DNA from: an uncultured Bryobacterales bacterium
Lineage (GTDB): Bacteria > Acidobacteriota > Terriglobia > Bryobacterales > UBA6623
Direction: 5' to 3'
DNA length: 64,000 bases
Assembly: GCA_951813065.1 (NCBI GenBank)
Contig: CATOTH010000009.1
Coordinates: forward strand, 124,001-188,000
Each line of letters begins with the position of its first letter. The stretch's first letter is position 1. Below the pieces are notes generated by a model that saw nothing but the letters and a program-made list of their open reading frames with translations, did not search any database and was not told the DNA's origin. A program made the position numbers and the translations under genes. Positions 17,840-27,081 of this stretch are shown one piece after another.

Positions 17840-19057
17840 ATGGTGCAAACCCGCCCCTACCACGGCTGGTACGTAGCAGCCTCCTGCTTCTTCATCCTCG
17901 CGATGACCGTGGGGATGCCAATGTACTCGATGCCGTTTTTTTATGATCACTACATCGAGGAGTTCGGTTGGGATCGCGCCGAGACCACTTCGGGTTTCTT
18001 CATTTCAACCCTGCTGGTCCTTCCGCTGGGAGGTCTCCTGGTCCATCGCTTCAGCCCGCGCAAACTGATCATGTTCGGCGCGGTGACATTTGCTCTCGCG
18101 TTCTACTGCCTCAGCGTAATGCAGGGCTCCCTGACTTTCTATCGCTTCACGTGGTGCTTGGTCATGGTCGGGTTCGTGTATTCCGGCCCGGTTCCGAGCC
18201 AGGTTCTTCTCGCCAATTGGTTCAACCGGAATCGCGGCAAGGCGATGGGGCTCGCCTATCTGGGCCTTGGAATCGGAGGGGCGATGTCCCAGAAGTTCGT
18301 CGCGGGACCATTGATCGAGGCGTTCGGGTGGCGCACGGCCCTGCAGATCATGGGCGGCTTGATCCTGCTAGTTGTGCCCGTCGCTCTGTGGGCCCTGAGG
18401 GACCGCCCGGCTGACATGGGCCAGGTCGCCGAACCTGCGTCCGCTGTCTCGCGCGAAGCGACTAGCGAGTCGCTGACGTTTGGCCGGCTATTGGCGCGCT
18501 GGCCGTTCTGGCTGATCGGTGTCGGGTCGTTTCTCAGCATTGCAGCGATTGGCTCCGTCAACCAGCACATGAAGCTCCTGTTCCTGGATGCGGAGCTGTC
18601 GGCATCGTTGGTTGCCGACACCACGTTCGTAATCCTGTTTTCAAGCTTGGCCGGGCGACTCATCACCGGCTGGCTCGCTGACCGGTTGCGCAAGAAACTG
18701 GTCATGGTGGTCGCCTACCTGCTTGTCGCGCTCCCGGTGCCGCTGCTCTACGTGATTGACTGGCCCTCCATGACGATTCTGTTCGGCATGGCGTTCGGTT
18801 TTGGTCTGGGAGCGAACTACATGCTGATCCCGCTGATGGCGGCTGAATTGTTTGGCACGGGCTCGCTGGCCAGGGTCATGGGGATTGTGTGGCCGCTAGG
18901 CCAAGTGGGCCAAGCCACGCTGCCTTTCTTCGTGGGTGCGATGTACGACGGGCTCGGAAACTACGACGTGGCTCTTGCGGTTGTGTTCGCGATCGGCATG
19001 GCGGGCGCTGCCTGCATTGCCCTGTTGCCCGCGAAGGGCTCAGCCGCAACGGCTTGA
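17840..19057 (+). CDS. MFS transporter (monocarboxylate/OFA-like)
   Basis: This 405-residue protein has twelve predicted transmembrane segments in two halves. It starts with HGWYVAASCFFILAMTVGM, typical of the oxalate/formate and monocarboxylate porter branch. The MFS loop 2-3 motif is weak; the second half has the equivalent loop GRLITGWLADRLRKK. The substrate is probably an organic acid, by family only. A TAGACT element 8 bp before the ATG could be a -10 giving an almost leaderless message, but no -35 supports it. It is convergent with the sulfatase gene. Confidence 0.85.
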   Translation: MVQTRPYHGWYVAASCFFILAMTVGMPMYSMPFFYDHYIEEFGWDRAETTSGFFISTLLVLPLGGLLVHRFSPRKLIMFGAVTFALAFYCLSVMQGSLTFYRFTWCLVMVGFVYSGPVPSQVLLANWFNRNRGKAMGLAYLGLGIGGAMSQKFVAGPLIEAFGWRTALQIMGGLILLVVPVALWALRDRPADMGQVAEPASAVSREATSESLTFGRLLARWPFWLIGVGSFLSIAAIGSVNQHMKLLFLDAELSASLVADTTFVILFSSLAGRLITGWLADRLRKKLVMVVAYLLVALPVPLLYVIDWPSMTILFGMAFGFGLGANYMLIPLMAAELFGTGSLARVMGIVWPLGQVGQATLPFFVGAMYDGLGNYDVALAVVFAIGMAGAACIALLPAKGSAATA

Positions 19058-19080
19058 AGGAATGCGAGCCTAGCGCTGGG

Positions 19081-20523
19081 TTAAGGCTGGGGGTATCGCG
19101 GCGAGCCGCCTAGGTACGGCTGCGAATCGAACAAGTCTCCCCGGCCGTCCATGCGGGGGTCGGCAGCGTCGACCAAACCTTGGGTCATGCGCACGGCGAG
19201 GGCAGTACGGATTCTGGTGTAGCTGGAATCGTCAGCCACGTTCACAACCTGCCCGGGATCCTTCTTCAGGTCGTAGAGCTCCTCCGCCGGACGCTTCGCA
19301 AACGACAAATCGTAATACTCCCCTAGCTCCGGATCATCCCGGTGCTGCCAGAGGAACCACTTGGTAGGTCCGTTGTCGCAGTCTGCCAGCCAGGCGTTGG
19401 GGCTTGCGGCTCCCTCGTAGTCTGGCGTGCCCGCCGGCCAGCGGTCAGGGGCGTAGTTGCGGATATAGAGGAAGTCATCGGTTCGAATCCCGCGTGCCGG
19501 GTAGCCGCCAAGGTCCGGTGCCTCTTGGGCCACGACATGTCGCTCGCGACCGATGAGTACGTGGTCGCGATGCTGCTCGACTCGTCCCGACCGGCCCGAT
19601 ACCAGCAGGTCCACGAGGGACAGCCCGGACACTTGCTCCGGGATTGCCAGGCCCGCCGCATCCAGAAAGGTCGGTGCCAGATCGTTCGTGGATACGAAGT
19701 CCGAGACCACTCGGCCACCCGGAACACGGTCTTTCCAGCGAATTGCCATCGGCACGCGGGCTCCGGAGTCGTACAGATTGCCCTTTGCGCGAGGAAAGGG
19801 CATGCCGTGGTCACCCGTCATCACGATCAGGGTGTTGTCGAGTTCTCCCAGCTTCTCGAGCAGCGCGACGAGCTCGCCGACATCGTGGTCGAATCGCTGG
19901 ACCTCGAAGTAGTAATCGGCCACGTCGCTACGAACCTCGTCGGAGTCCGGGAAGTGTTCGAAGAGATGGACGTCTTCGAGCTTGATTCCGCTGGCGACTC
20001 CGCTGCCTGCCCTGTAGGGGCGGTGCGGGTCGCTGGCACCGAACCAGAGGCAGAATGGCATGTCATCCGGACGGGCCTCGAAAAACCCCTCCACCGAGCT
20101 GTAGCGCTTGCCGGCTGGACTGACGGTGCTGCCCGGAAAAATGCCCGGGCCCCAGCCCTTGCGGTAGCTGCCGACAAAATACCCATCCGCAGCGAGCAGC
20201 TTCGGGTACTCCGCAAACGTGGAAGGCCAGACACTCCTCAGGTTTGCCGCCGGACCCAGCCTCCAAAAATGCTGCCCCGTGATGATGGCCCCCCGGCTTG
20301 GCGTGCACGACGGCGACGAGATATACGCGTTTTCGATCAGGACGCCTTCCTTTGCCAGACGATCGAAGGTCGGCGTTGCGACGTTTTCGCCATACGCTCC
20401 GGCGTGCGGCCAGCCCCAATCGTCCGCGATTGCCAGGACGATGTTCGGCCTGGCGGCCGAACTGATGGGGCCCCAGAGGCAAACCAAGGCCAGAGCCGAG
20501 AATGCCGCAAACCTTGTCGACAT
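19081..20523 (-). CDS. Secreted sulfatase (type I, formylglycine-dependent)
   Basis: This 480-residue enzyme has a signal peptide (about 1-24). The first metal aspartates are D34-D35 in VLAIADDWGWP. The active-site signature SCTPSRG has the modified cysteine at residue 73. MTGDHGMPFPRAKG holds the second metal-site Asp-His, and a C-terminal LYDLKKDPGQVVN segment is typical of heparan- and arylsulfatase relatives. It hydrolyses sulfate esters once Cys73 becomes formylglycine. I set the start at 20523 because the longer frame hides the signal peptide. This is the first of three sulfatases here; no maturase gene is seen. Confidence 0.92.
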   Translation of the reverse strand: MSTRFAAFSALALVCLWGPISSAARPNIVLAIADDWGWPHAGAYGENVATPTFDRLAKEGVLIENAYISSPSCTPSRGAIITGQHFWRLGPAANLRSVWPSTFAEYPKLLAADGYFVGSYRKGWGPGIFPGSTVSPAGKRYSSVEGFFEARPDDMPFCLWFGASDPHRPYRAGSGVASGIKLEDVHLFEHFPDSDEVRSDVADYYFEVQRFDHDVGELVALLEKLGELDNTLIVMTGDHGMPFPRAKGNLYDSGARVPMAIRWKDRVPGGRVVSDFVSTNDLAPTFLDAAGLAIPEQVSGLSLVDLLVSGRSGRVEQHRDHVLIGRERHVVAQEAPDLGGYPARGIRTDDFLYIRNYAPDRWPAGTPDYEGAASPNAWLADCDNGPTKWFLWQHRDDPELGEYYDLSFAKRPAEELYDLKKDPGQVVNVADDSSYTRIRTALAVRMTQGLVDAADPRMDGRGDLFDSQPYLGGSPRYPQP

Positions 20524-20630
20524 GGAAGAAGAAGATACCACGTCTTGTTCCGGGCTTGCCGTGCTCGTTTCCAGGCCTTCGTGGATGGAGTTCGGGAAGG
20601 GTTGGACCGGGTTGCCGTCCGTGCGGTCGA

Positions 20631-21599
20631 TCAGGGAATCAGCAAGAGCTTGCCCATTGTTTTGCGCCCCGCAAGCCTCGATTGGGCTTCGGCCGCATCG
20701 CTCAGGGGAAACTCGCCACCCACGGTGACATTGAGATCGCCCGATTCGATCCAATTGAGAATGTCTGACGTCCGCCAGCTGAACTCCTCGTCGGTTGCGA
20801 TGTAGGCCATCATCGAAGGCCGCGTGACGAACAAAGAACCCCGTTTCGTCAGCTCCAGGGGTGCGAATGGCGGGACAGCCCCGCTGGCATTGCCGAACGT
20901 CACCATCATGCCCCGGGGCTTGAGGCTGTCCAGGCTCCCGGTCCAGGTTGACTTGCCGACCGAGTCGTATACCACGTCGACTCCCTCACCGTCGGTCAAG
21001 CGGCGGCACTCGCTGGAGAAATCCTGTTGGGTATACAGGATGACCTCGTCGGCGCCGGCCTCTCTCGCCTTGGCGGCTTTCTCCTCCGTCGAGCATGTTC
21101 CGATGACACGGGCCCCGAATTTCTTCGCGATCTGAACAATCAGCAGGCCTGTACCGCCAGCGCAGGCATGGACCAGAGCTGTATGGGACTCGCCGAGTTC
21201 GAAAGTCGACCGCGTCAGGTAGTGTGCCGTGCCGCCCTGCAGCATCGACGCGGCAGCCACCTTGGTTGTAACGCCGTTCGGCAGTTTCACCAAGCGCTTC
21301 GCGCCGGCGATGGCATACTCGGCGTACGAGCAGTGCGGCTGCAACAGGGCTACGCGGTCTCCGGGACGGACGTCGCGGACGCCTTGGCCGACGGCAGCGA
21401 CGGTTCCCGCGCCTTCCTGTCCGTTTGTGAATGGAGGTTTAGCCGGATACAGGCCCGTGCGGAAGTAAATATCGATGAAATTGACGCCGGAGGCATCGAT
21501 CTTGACGAGCGCTTCGCCCGGCCCTGGTTCGGGGACGGGCACGTCTTCGTAACTGAGCACCTCGGGTCCGCCGTGCTCGTGGATGCGAATAGCCTTCAT
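20631..21599 (-). CDS. NADPH:quinone oxidoreductase, zinc-independent MDR family
   Basis: This 322-residue cytosolic protein has the medium-chain reductase layout. The GroES-like N-terminal half includes GVNFIDIYFRTGLYP, where the Cys of zinc alcohol dehydrogenases is absent. The Rossmann NADPH site is HACAGGTGLLIVQIAKKFGA, followed by VVYDSVGKSTW and LAGRKTMGKLLL at the end. Relatives reduce quinones by one electron. The ATG at 21599 is chosen because the extra 17 residues upstream are not family-like. It is transcribed divergently from the dehydratase gene across only 21 bp. Confidence 0.92.
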   Translation of the reverse strand: MKAIRIHEHGGPEVLSYEDVPVPEPGPGEALVKIDASGVNFIDIYFRTGLYPAKPPFTNGQEGAGTVAAVGQGVRDVRPGDRVALLQPHCSYAEYAIAGAKRLVKLPNGVTTKVAAASMLQGGTAHYLTRSTFELGESHTALVHACAGGTGLLIVQIAKKFGARVIGTCSTEEKAAKAREAGADEVILYTQQDFSSECRRLTDGEGVDVVYDSVGKSTWTGSLDSLKPRGMMVTFGNASGAVPPFAPLELTKRGSLFVTRPSMMAYIATDEEFSWRTSDILNWIESGDLNVTVGGEFPLSDAAEAQSRLAGRKTMGKLLLIP

Positions 21600-21620
21600 C
21601 ACGGGTACTATAGCAACGGG
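21600..21620. promoter_or_regulatory. 21-bp divergent start region with shared, self-complementary -10 element
   Basis: CTATAG at 21608-21613 is its own reverse complement. On the minus strand it reads TATAGT (21612-21607), a good -10 element, and the predicted start falls at the ATG of the quinone oxidoreductase gene (21599). On the plus strand TACTAT (21606-21611) would start transcription about 2-4 bases before the ATG at 21621. Neither side has a convincing -35 element or Shine-Dalgarno. Confidence 0.45.
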
Positions 21621-22763
21621 ATGCGCATCCGCAGCGTCGACGCCGTCCATCTGCGGACGACCCTGGAACGGCCTTTTTCCTTCTCGCAGTTCTCGTACAC
21701 AGACCGCGAGACGATGCTGGTGAAGGTAGCGACTGAGGACGGTCGCACCGGTTGGGGCGAGGCGTACGGCCCGGCCGCAATCACCGCCGCGACCGTCCGG
21801 GAGTTTCTCGGTCCAATGATCGTTGGTCGTGATCCCGGGGCGGTCGAGTCGCTGTGGGCGTCGATGTACGCCCGCTCGATCGACTACGGCCAGAAAGGCG
21901 TCTTGATTGCGGCCATGTCGGCTCTCGACATCGCCTGTTGGGATCTCAAGGCGCAGGATGCGGGGGTGCCCCTGTATAGGCTGCTCGGCAGCGAGCCCGT
22001 GGAGTCCATCGAGTGCTACTGGACGGGCTTCTACTTCGGGGGCGAGGAGCCTCTGGAATCACGGTGGGAGCGCGAGGCCGAAGAGTGTATTGATCAAGGG
22101 TTTCATGCCGTGAAGATGAAGGTCGGGCTGGGTGTTGAGCGGGACGCGGAGCTAGTCGGCATGTTGCGCGGCTTCGTCGGTTCCGGATGCAATCTCGCGA
22201 TCGACGCAAACCATGCCTACTCCCCCATCGAGGCGATCGACCTTGCCCGCCGTGTAGAGCCACATAACATCCACTGGTTCGAGGAGCCTGTGTCGCCTCT
22301 GGATGCGCAGGCTTACCTGGATGTCAAGGCTGCCACGAACATTCCGCTGGCCGGAGGAGAGTGCGAGTACACGAGGTTCGGATTCCAGAAGTGGTTCGAT
22401 GCCCGTGCGCTGGACTACGCGCAACCCGATGTGTGCGCCTGCGGCGGGATCACCGAGTCGATGAAGATCGCCACCCTGGCTTCGCTTGCCGGCATTCACG
22501 TCACGCCCCATGTGTGGGGATCCGCAATCGGCCAAGCCGCCGCGCTGCACTTCTACGCGGCGCGGCCGCGGCAGCCGTTCACGCTGACCCCGGAGGCAAA
22601 GCTCATAGAGTGCGACCGGACCGAGAATCCGTTTCGGACCGAGATCGTCGAAACCCCCATCGGATTGGACGGAGGCTGCTGGCATTTGCCGGAGGCAGCG
22701 GGCCTCGGCATCGGCGTGGTCCCGGAGCGGTTCGAACCCTATCTCGTCGGCAGGGTCTCCTGA
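21621..22763 (+). CDS. Mandelate racemase/muconate lactonizing enzyme family dehydratase
   Basis: This 380-residue enolase-superfamily enzyme is cytoplasmic and Mg-dependent, abstracting the alpha proton of an acid sugar or similar acid. It shows the KxK base motif in HAVKMKVGLG, metal ligands in AIDANHAY, HWFEEPVS and AGGECEY, and a C-terminal base region HVTPHVWGSAIG with a conserved His. The frame is open upstream for almost 600 bases but those residues are antisense to the oxidoreductase gene; the ATG at 21621 gives the standard N-terminus. Likely activities are acid-sugar dehydratase or cycloisomerase. Confidence 0.9.
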   Translation: MRIRSVDAVHLRTTLERPFSFSQFSYTDRETMLVKVATEDGRTGWGEAYGPAAITAATVREFLGPMIVGRDPGAVESLWASMYARSIDYGQKGVLIAAMSALDIACWDLKAQDAGVPLYRLLGSEPVESIECYWTGFYFGGEEPLESRWEREAEECIDQGFHAVKMKVGLGVERDAELVGMLRGFVGSGCNLAIDANHAYSPIEAIDLARRVEPHNIHWFEEPVSPLDAQAYLDVKAATNIPLAGGECEYTRFGFQKWFDARALDYAQPDVCACGGITESMKIATLASLAGIHVTPHVWGSAIGQAAALHFYAARPRQPFTLTPEAKLIECDRTENPFRTEIVETPIGLDGGCWHLPEAAGLGIGVVPERFEPYLVGRVS

Positions 22764-22777
22764 CAGGGATTCAGTGG

Positions 22778-24253
22778 CTATAGGGAACGTCCGACCGCAG
22801 CCTTCCAACCGGCGTAGAGCTCTTCCCTGCGCAACTCGGACATTCCGGGCTCGAACGTACGATCAACGCTCCAGAATTGCTCCAATTCGTCGGTTCCGCT
22901 CCAGAATCCGGTTGCCAGGCCTGCGAGGAAGGCCGCGCCCAAAGCGGTTGTCTCCAGATAGGACGGACGGACCACGGGGACGCCCAGGATGTCTGCCTGG
23001 AACTGCATCAGGAAATCGTTGGCTGTTGCGCCGCCGTCCACGCGTAGTTCTCCAAGACCGGATCCGCTGTCGGATTCCATCGCTTCCACCAGATCTCGCG
23101 TTTGGTACGCGATCGACTCCAGGGCCGCCCGGACGATGTGATTTCTGCTGGCGCCCCTGGTCAGGCCGGTCATGACGCCGCGAGCCCCCGCATTCCAGTA
23201 AGGAGCACCCAAGCCGGTGAAAGCAGGCACCAGGTACACACCCTGCGTGTCACAGACCGACAGGGCGGCATGTTCCGATTCGGCCGCGCTTGCGATCAGC
23301 CCAAGCTCGTCTCGCAGCCATTGCACGACGGCGCCAGCAACGAAGACGGCACCCTCCAGTGCGAATTGGTTGGAACCCGGTCCGGAGGCGGCGGTGGTTG
23401 AGAGGAGACGGTGCTCGGAGCGGGACGCGTTGTTCCCGGTGTGCATGAGCGCGAAGCACCCCGTCCCGTAGGTGTTCTTTACCAGGCCGGGCCGAAAACA
23501 GGCCTGTCCGAACAGCGCGGCTTGCTGGTCCCCCGCGATTCCAGCAATTGGGATTTCGGCACCAAACAGGTTTCCATCCGTCGTGGCCATCACCCCGCAC
23601 GAGGGAACGATGGCCGGGAGCATGGAGGAAGGGACTCCCAGCATGTCCAGCATTGCCGAGTCCCAGGACCCAGTGCGCAGGTTCATGAGCAAGGTGCGGG
23701 AGGCGTTTGTCCGGTCGATGACATGCGCCTTGCCACCGCTCAGGCGGTATACCAGCCAGCTGTCAACCGTTCCGAACGCCAGTTCGCCGGCTTCCGCTCG
23801 CACCCTGGCGTCGGGGACGTTGTCCAGAATCCAGCCGATCTTGGTGCCCGAGAAGTAGGGGTCCAGGACGAGGCCAGTGCATTCGGTCACTTTGTCCGCG
23901 TTGCCGTCGGCCGCCAGTTCGTCGCAAATTTCAGTCGTGCGCCTGCACTGCCAGACAATGGCAGGGGCGACGGGCTCTCCGCTGGAGCGGTCCCAAACAA
24001 TCGTTGTTTCGCGTTGATTCGTAATGCCGATAGCGGCTATTGCCTGCCAGCCCCCGCATCGGAGAGCGGCATCCTTGGCGACGACCAACTGGGTCTGCCA
24101 GATCTGCTCCGCATCCTGCTCTACCCATCCGCTTCGTGGGAAGCTGCTTTCTACCGGACACTGAGAGGTTGCCGCGGCACGCGCCTCACGGTCGAATGCA
24201 ACTGCGCGTGCACTGCTAGTGCCTTCGTCGCACGAGAGTACGTACTGGGACAT
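22778..24253 (-). CDS. glpK: Glycerol kinase
   Basis: This 491-residue FGGY-family kinase phosphorylates glycerol to glycerol 3-phosphate with ATP. It opens with SCDEGTSSARAVAFD (phosphate loop). It carries ITNQRETTIVWDRSSGEPV, the substrate motif TGLVLDPYFSGTKIGWIL, GIAGDQQAALFGQ, YGTGCF and the signature ELRVDGGATANDFLMQFQAD. All expected segments are present. The ATG at 24253 gives the family-like start MSQYVLS. A glycerol dehydrogenase (49721-50827) is elsewhere in the window, so both phosphorylating and oxidising routes may exist. It follows the FG-GAP lipoprotein gene by 63 bp on the same strand. Confidence 0.95.
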   Translation of the reverse strand: MSQYVLSCDEGTSSARAVAFDREARAAATSQCPVESSFPRSGWVEQDAEQIWQTQLVVAKDAALRCGGWQAIAAIGITNQRETTIVWDRSSGEPVAPAIVWQCRRTTEICDELAADGNADKVTECTGLVLDPYFSGTKIGWILDNVPDARVRAEAGELAFGTVDSWLVYRLSGGKAHVIDRTNASRTLLMNLRTGSWDSAMLDMLGVPSSMLPAIVPSCGVMATTDGNLFGAEIPIAGIAGDQQAALFGQACFRPGLVKNTYGTGCFALMHTGNNASRSEHRLLSTTAASGPGSNQFALEGAVFVAGAVVQWLRDELGLIASAAESEHAALSVCDTQGVYLVPAFTGLGAPYWNAGARGVMTGLTRGASRNHIVRAALESIAYQTRDLVEAMESDSGSGLGELRVDGGATANDFLMQFQADILGVPVVRPSYLETTALGAAFLAGLATGFWSGTDELEQFWSVDRTFEPGMSELRREELYAGWKAAVGRSL

Positions 24254-24316
24254 GAGTTTCCATCTTGTGTGATTGCGTTGGCTTCGTGCAATCGAGCCTC
24301 CGAGCCGACGCTGCAC

Positions 24317-25753
24317 CTAGGGCAAGGGCATTTCTTGACTGTCTGTCTCACGTGCCCGTGAGAATGCCTGGACCGCATCAGGGGTCCGCACTTGCTCGAG
24401 CCAGTAAACACCGTCATAGGGAAGGCTATTGCCGCGGGTTCCGATCAAGTCTATGTCCCCGTCGGCGTCTAGATCTCGCGGGACGGTCATATCGAACATC
24501 CCGCGCTTGCGGCGCGATATATCGTGGCGCTTCCAGAAAGCATCCAACGCCCCTGGATTCTGGAACCAGGCGAGCCTGCCGAGCGGCCGGTCAACCGTCA
24601 CGTCGATGCCGTCCTCGTCGCGGGGGCCTTGACTGTAGCTGCCGCAGAAGACGTCTTGGTGGCCGTCGCCGTCGATGTCGGTGACGGTGAGTCCCGTTGC
24701 GGAGTCTGGCTCCATCGTTCCGAGCCAATGTAACTGCCAAGGCATCGTGACTTCCTCGGGATGTTCGAGCCAAACGACGTTTGATCCGCCCTCCGACAGG
24801 AGTACGTCGAGGCGGGAATCGGCGTTGAAGTCGTGGAACGCGAACATGAATCCGGTCATACGCGTCGGGCCGTAGCTCTCCGGCACCGCGATCTCGATTG
24901 GGTGTTCGCGGAACTCGATCTCTTTGCTGCCCACATTCTCGAACCAGAACAATCGTGCTTCGGCACGCGACGAGGCGAGCACGTCAAGGTCTCCGTCCGA
25001 ATCCAGGTCCACGGGCCTGGAATTGATTGGCACGGCAACCCGAGCGAGTTCGTGCTCCGTCCAGGAGGTGTCGTCGAGGGGATCTCCCGAGATCCCGTAC
25101 CAACTGATCGGCCGAAGCGTGGTTTCGTTACGGTCCCCCCGCTGGCTTCCCTTGTTGGGCGCAACGACTTCGGGCCTGCCATCCCCGTTGAAGTCTGCGA
25201 AGAACACTCGGATAAACGAGCCTCGGCCGCTGGCAACCGACGGGATCAGGCGTTCCCAGTGCTTGGACCGGGCATCCTTGCCGGGGTTCTGGAAGTAGAT
25301 CAGATGCTCGAACTCGCAAGCCGCGATGATATCTGGGTACCCGTCGCCGTTGACGTCGGCGATCGATACGTCTTCGGCCGCCCCTGCCTCGGGACCCTCG
25401 GCAAGCGTTGCAAGCGTCCAACTCTTGGGGTCTTCCGAGCCGAACGCCAATCGGATGTGCCCGTCAGCCACGCCGTCGTATTGGGTGTCGGACTCATGGA
25501 CGGACACGATGTCTTCGTGCCCGTCCAGATCGAGATCCATGACCTCGAGTCCATCGCTTCCGCTGATGGGAACTCCTCCCATCTCAAGGTCGTCGATGAT
25601 GTGCTCACGCCATGAAATGAACTGGCCGTCCGGGGCTTGCGCTTGACTCAGCGATTCACCCACTGTCTGGCCCGCTGGTTCGTCCGCAGGCCCGCAACCT
25701 GGGACGGCCCCGAGGGCCAAGAAGAGCGGAATTGACAACCAGTTCGCTCGCAT
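24317..25753 (-). CDS. Lipoprotein with seven FG-GAP/VCBS beta-propeller repeats
   Basis: This 478-residue protein has a lipoprotein signal (lipobox GAVPGC, Cys near 20). It then has seven calcium-binding D-x-D/N-x-D-G repeats: DLDLDGHEDI, DVNGDGYPDI, DFNGDGRPEV, DLDSDGDLDV, DFNADSRLDV, DIDGDGHQDV and DLDADGDIDL. Seven blades fit a complete beta-propeller like that of integrin alpha chains. It is probably surface- or periplasm-exposed and binds a ligand or carbohydrate; no catalytic motif is seen. Upstream in-frame Arg-rich sequence is not part of the protein. It could be the first gene of a two-gene unit with glpK. Confidence 0.85.
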   Translation of the reverse strand: MRANWLSIPLFLALGAVPGCGPADEPAGQTVGESLSQAQAPDGQFISWREHIIDDLEMGGVPISGSDGLEVMDLDLDGHEDIVSVHESDTQYDGVADGHIRLAFGSEDPKSWTLATLAEGPEAGAAEDVSIADVNGDGYPDIIAACEFEHLIYFQNPGKDARSKHWERLIPSVASGRGSFIRVFFADFNGDGRPEVVAPNKGSQRGDRNETTLRPISWYGISGDPLDDTSWTEHELARVAVPINSRPVDLDSDGDLDVLASSRAEARLFWFENVGSKEIEFREHPIEIAVPESYGPTRMTGFMFAFHDFNADSRLDVLLSEGGSNVVWLEHPEEVTMPWQLHWLGTMEPDSATGLTVTDIDGDGHQDVFCGSYSQGPRDEDGIDVTVDRPLGRLAWFQNPGALDAFWKRHDISRRKRGMFDMTVPRDLDADGDIDLIGTRGNSLPYDGVYWLEQVRTPDAVQAFSRARETDSQEMPLP

Positions 25754-26118
25754 GGAGGGCACCCTCGCTATTGGACCACACGGATTGGACTTGTCACTCC
25801 GCCCGGTCGGGCCCACCGCCTGTAGCCTTGCGGCTCGACGACGCATGAGACTGGGGACGGATGTCTGACGGAGCATGATGTGCCGGCCGCAACCGCCGAG
25901 CCCGCCCGATGGCTCGCGCCGCAAGAGCGATATTGACTGAGGCAGACAGCCGTTCGCGCAATGTGAACTGCTCGATCAGTTCCCGTTACCAATTCAGGCA
26001 GTAGGTCCCTGCCAGGGATACGGGCTGCGCTTGTTCGGGACGGCTCACGCGGAATTGCTTAGATAGCGTATCTGGACCTACCGTTTGGATTCTACCGATG
26101 CGTACACTTGGGGCGGCA
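25754..26118. other. Divergent intergenic region, no gene seen
   Basis: This lies between the leftward FG-GAP lipoprotein gene and the rightward polysaccharide deacetylase. Frames are short and compositionally random. I cannot assign a promoter with confidence. Confidence 0.4.
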
Positions 26119-26973
26119 ATGGAATTCAGACACCGTTTGGTCGTCGCGTTGTCGCTCTCGGCAGTCGTGGCGTGCAACGCCCCTATCGATAGCCCTTTGG
26201 CTCCCATCCCCAATGGTCTTGTCGTACTGACGTTCGATGATGGCAACAAGTCGGACATCACGTTCGTTGCGCCCAAGCTGAAGGAATACGGCTTCGGAGC
26301 GACCTTCTACATTACTGAGGGCCTCGGTTACACGGCTGACCCAAACAAGGAGCGCTACGTATCTTGGGAGGACGTGCGCCGTTTACACGACCTCGGGTTC
26401 GAAGTTGGCAACCACACGGGCTCGCACCCCAACATGGCCAACTTGTCCAAGGATGACGTTCTTACCAATATCGAAGTGATCGAGCAGCGTTGCGAGCAGC
26501 ACGGGGTACCAAGACCCGAAACCTTCGTGTACCCAGGGTGGCACCACAGCCTGCCGGTGGTAGAGGTCCTCGCCGAAATGGGGTACCTCTTTGCACGTCG
26601 AGGAGTGAGTCCCGAGCACGCTGATGGCGGCAGTGGGGCGCGCGGACGCCCTTATGATCCAGCAGAGGACCATCCGCTGCTGATTCCGACGACTGGATAT
26701 GCAGGCCCGGAATGGGATTTCGACGATCTCGTGTGGGCGGTTGACCAGGCAAGGGACAGCAAGATTGCCGTGTTGACCTTTCATGGAGTGCCCGCAGTGG
26801 AACATCCTTGGGTGCACACCGATCCCGAGGACTTCATTCGCTACATGGACTACCTTAGGGATCGTGACTGCACAGTGATCGCAATGCGGGATCTAGCCCA
26901 GTTTGTGGACCCGACCATTGGCCCGAGTGATCCGTATGAGCCGATTCGCAGCAGGCTCGCGGGTTCAGACTAG
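26119..26973 (+). CDS. Polysaccharide deacetylase family lipoprotein
   Basis: The protein is about 284 residues with a lipoprotein-like signal (MEFRHRLVVALSLSAVVAC, Cys near 19). The NodB domain shows motif 1 TFDDG (catalytic base and metal Asp), motif 2 H-T-G-S-H (metal histidines), an RPE/YPGW-like third motif and a later TFHGV histidine. It removes N- or O-acetyl groups from glycans or peptidoglycan, likely attached to the outer face of a membrane. The ATG at 26098 is an alternative start, seven codons upstream. It fits the glycan-degrading theme of the window. Confidence 0.85.
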   Translation: MEFRHRLVVALSLSAVVACNAPIDSPLAPIPNGLVVLTFDDGNKSDITFVAPKLKEYGFGATFYITEGLGYTADPNKERYVSWEDVRRLHDLGFEVGNHTGSHPNMANLSKDDVLTNIEVIEQRCEQHGVPRPETFVYPGWHHSLPVVEVLAEMGYLFARRGVSPEHADGGSGARGRPYDPAEDHPLLIPTTGYAGPEWDFDDLVWAVDQARDSKIAVLTFHGVPAVEHPWVHTDPEDFIRYMDYLRDRDCTVIAMRDLAQFVDPTIGPSDPYEPIRSRLAGSD

Positions 26974-27081
26974 TTGCTGGACCTCGGATCACAAGTTTCC
27001 CCTCGGTAGCCGGCGACGACCACGGGAATGTACTCGCTATCCTGTGTCGGTTGCGTGGTTTGGGGATTAGCGATTCAGATA

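Noticed and set aside
19470-19505. tRNA T-arm-like sequence GGTTCGAATCCCGC
   Set aside because: It lies inside the sulfatase coding region and no acceptor, D- or anticodon arms are present.
19342-20805. Long open frame of 487 codons on the plus strand
   Set aside because: It is antisense to the sulfatase gene, which has clear active-site motifs; the plus-strand product has no family features.
21027-21620. N-terminal extension of the dehydratase frame by 198 codons
   Set aside because: The extension is antisense to the quinone oxidoreductase gene and is not protein-like; the enolase-superfamily N-terminus begins at 21621.
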